Shown piece by piece: positions 63,992 to 64,000 of a stretch of DNA of 64,000 nt. Origin of the DNA: Pomphorhynchus laevis. Its lineage: Eukaryota > Acanthocephala > Palaeacanthocephala > Echinorhynchida > Pomphorhynchidae. How positions within the stretch are numbered: position 1 is the first letter of the stretch; each line of letters opens with the position of its first letter. The position numbers and the translations under genes were made by a program. A model generated the notes under the pieces. The model saw only the letters and a program-made list of their open reading frames with translations, searched no databases and was not told where the DNA came from. The stretch spans positions 1-64,000 of the forward strand of contig WNNJ02002235.1 in assembly GCA_012934845.2 (NCBI GenBank), written 5' to 3'.

Positions 63992-64000
63992 ACAAAATTA

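Overview
The window is eukaryotic, AT-rich, repeat-dominated DNA from an animal, most likely an invertebrate. The evidence is an LC8-type dynein light chain gene, a fragment of ribosomal protein gene RPL22 split by a 50-nt GT-AG intron, a ubiquilin-derived coding region, permuted Penelope-like elements of the Naiad type, and several lineages of non-LTR retrotransposons. The species cannot be named from sequence alone. Only about 1% of the window looks like host coding sequence.

Layout. 1-0.8 kb: LINE 3' end and RPL22 fragment (minus). 0.8-3.6 kb: back-to-back Naiad pieces. 4.3-8.0 kb: near-full LINE 'family A'. 8.6-12.0 kb: A-like and 'family B' LINEs. 12.0-16.4 kb: the best-preserved LINE, 'family C' (ORF1 plus ORF2). 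16.5-18.3 kb: second family B copy. 19-22.7 kb: decayed family C relative. 22.9-29.4 kb: RLE-bearing (R2/NeSL-like) LINEs on both strands with a tRNA-derived SINE inserted. 30-31 kb: duplicated Naiad fragments. 31.7-33.1 kb: fossil LTR-retrotransposon gag region. 33.5-36.8 kb: LINE A, Naiad and RLE-LINE pieces. 37.0-37.4 kb: small RING-like ORF. 38-39.5 kb: Naiad. 39.5-42.5 kb: LINE 'D'. 43.1-45.3 kb: Naiad with an open 525-codon RT frame. 45.4-50.6 kb: further LINE copies. 50.7-56.9 kb: Naiad copies on both strands, a MITE-like inverted repeat and part of a different PLE. 56.9-62.0 kb: two copies of a LINE-ubiquilin chimera. 63.0-63.25 kb: dynein light chain LC8.

Main observations. (1) An uninterrupted 920-codon frame joins the zinc-knuckle/restriction-like-endonuclease end of an RLE LINE to the STI1 and UBA regions of ubiquilin. 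It sits as one unit between 12-bp repeats inside a Naiad tail, and a rearranged second copy lies just downstream. (2) The Naiad ends carry a hairpin abutting an H-type pseudoknot, with wobble and compensatory changes between copies. Naiads are reported to lack hammerhead ribozymes, so this is a candidate undescribed functional RNA. (3) Two separate 3'-terminal hairpins of the LINE lineages show clear covariation. (4) Perfect fold-back palindromes recur at broken retroelement ends.

The elements are nested. LINE A is inserted in a Naiad with a 7-bp duplication, the LINE-ubiquilin unit in another Naiad, and a SINE in an RLE LINE. This suggests repeated rounds of retrotransposition. Limits: all boundaries are by eye, family names rest on recognised motifs, and no database search was possible.
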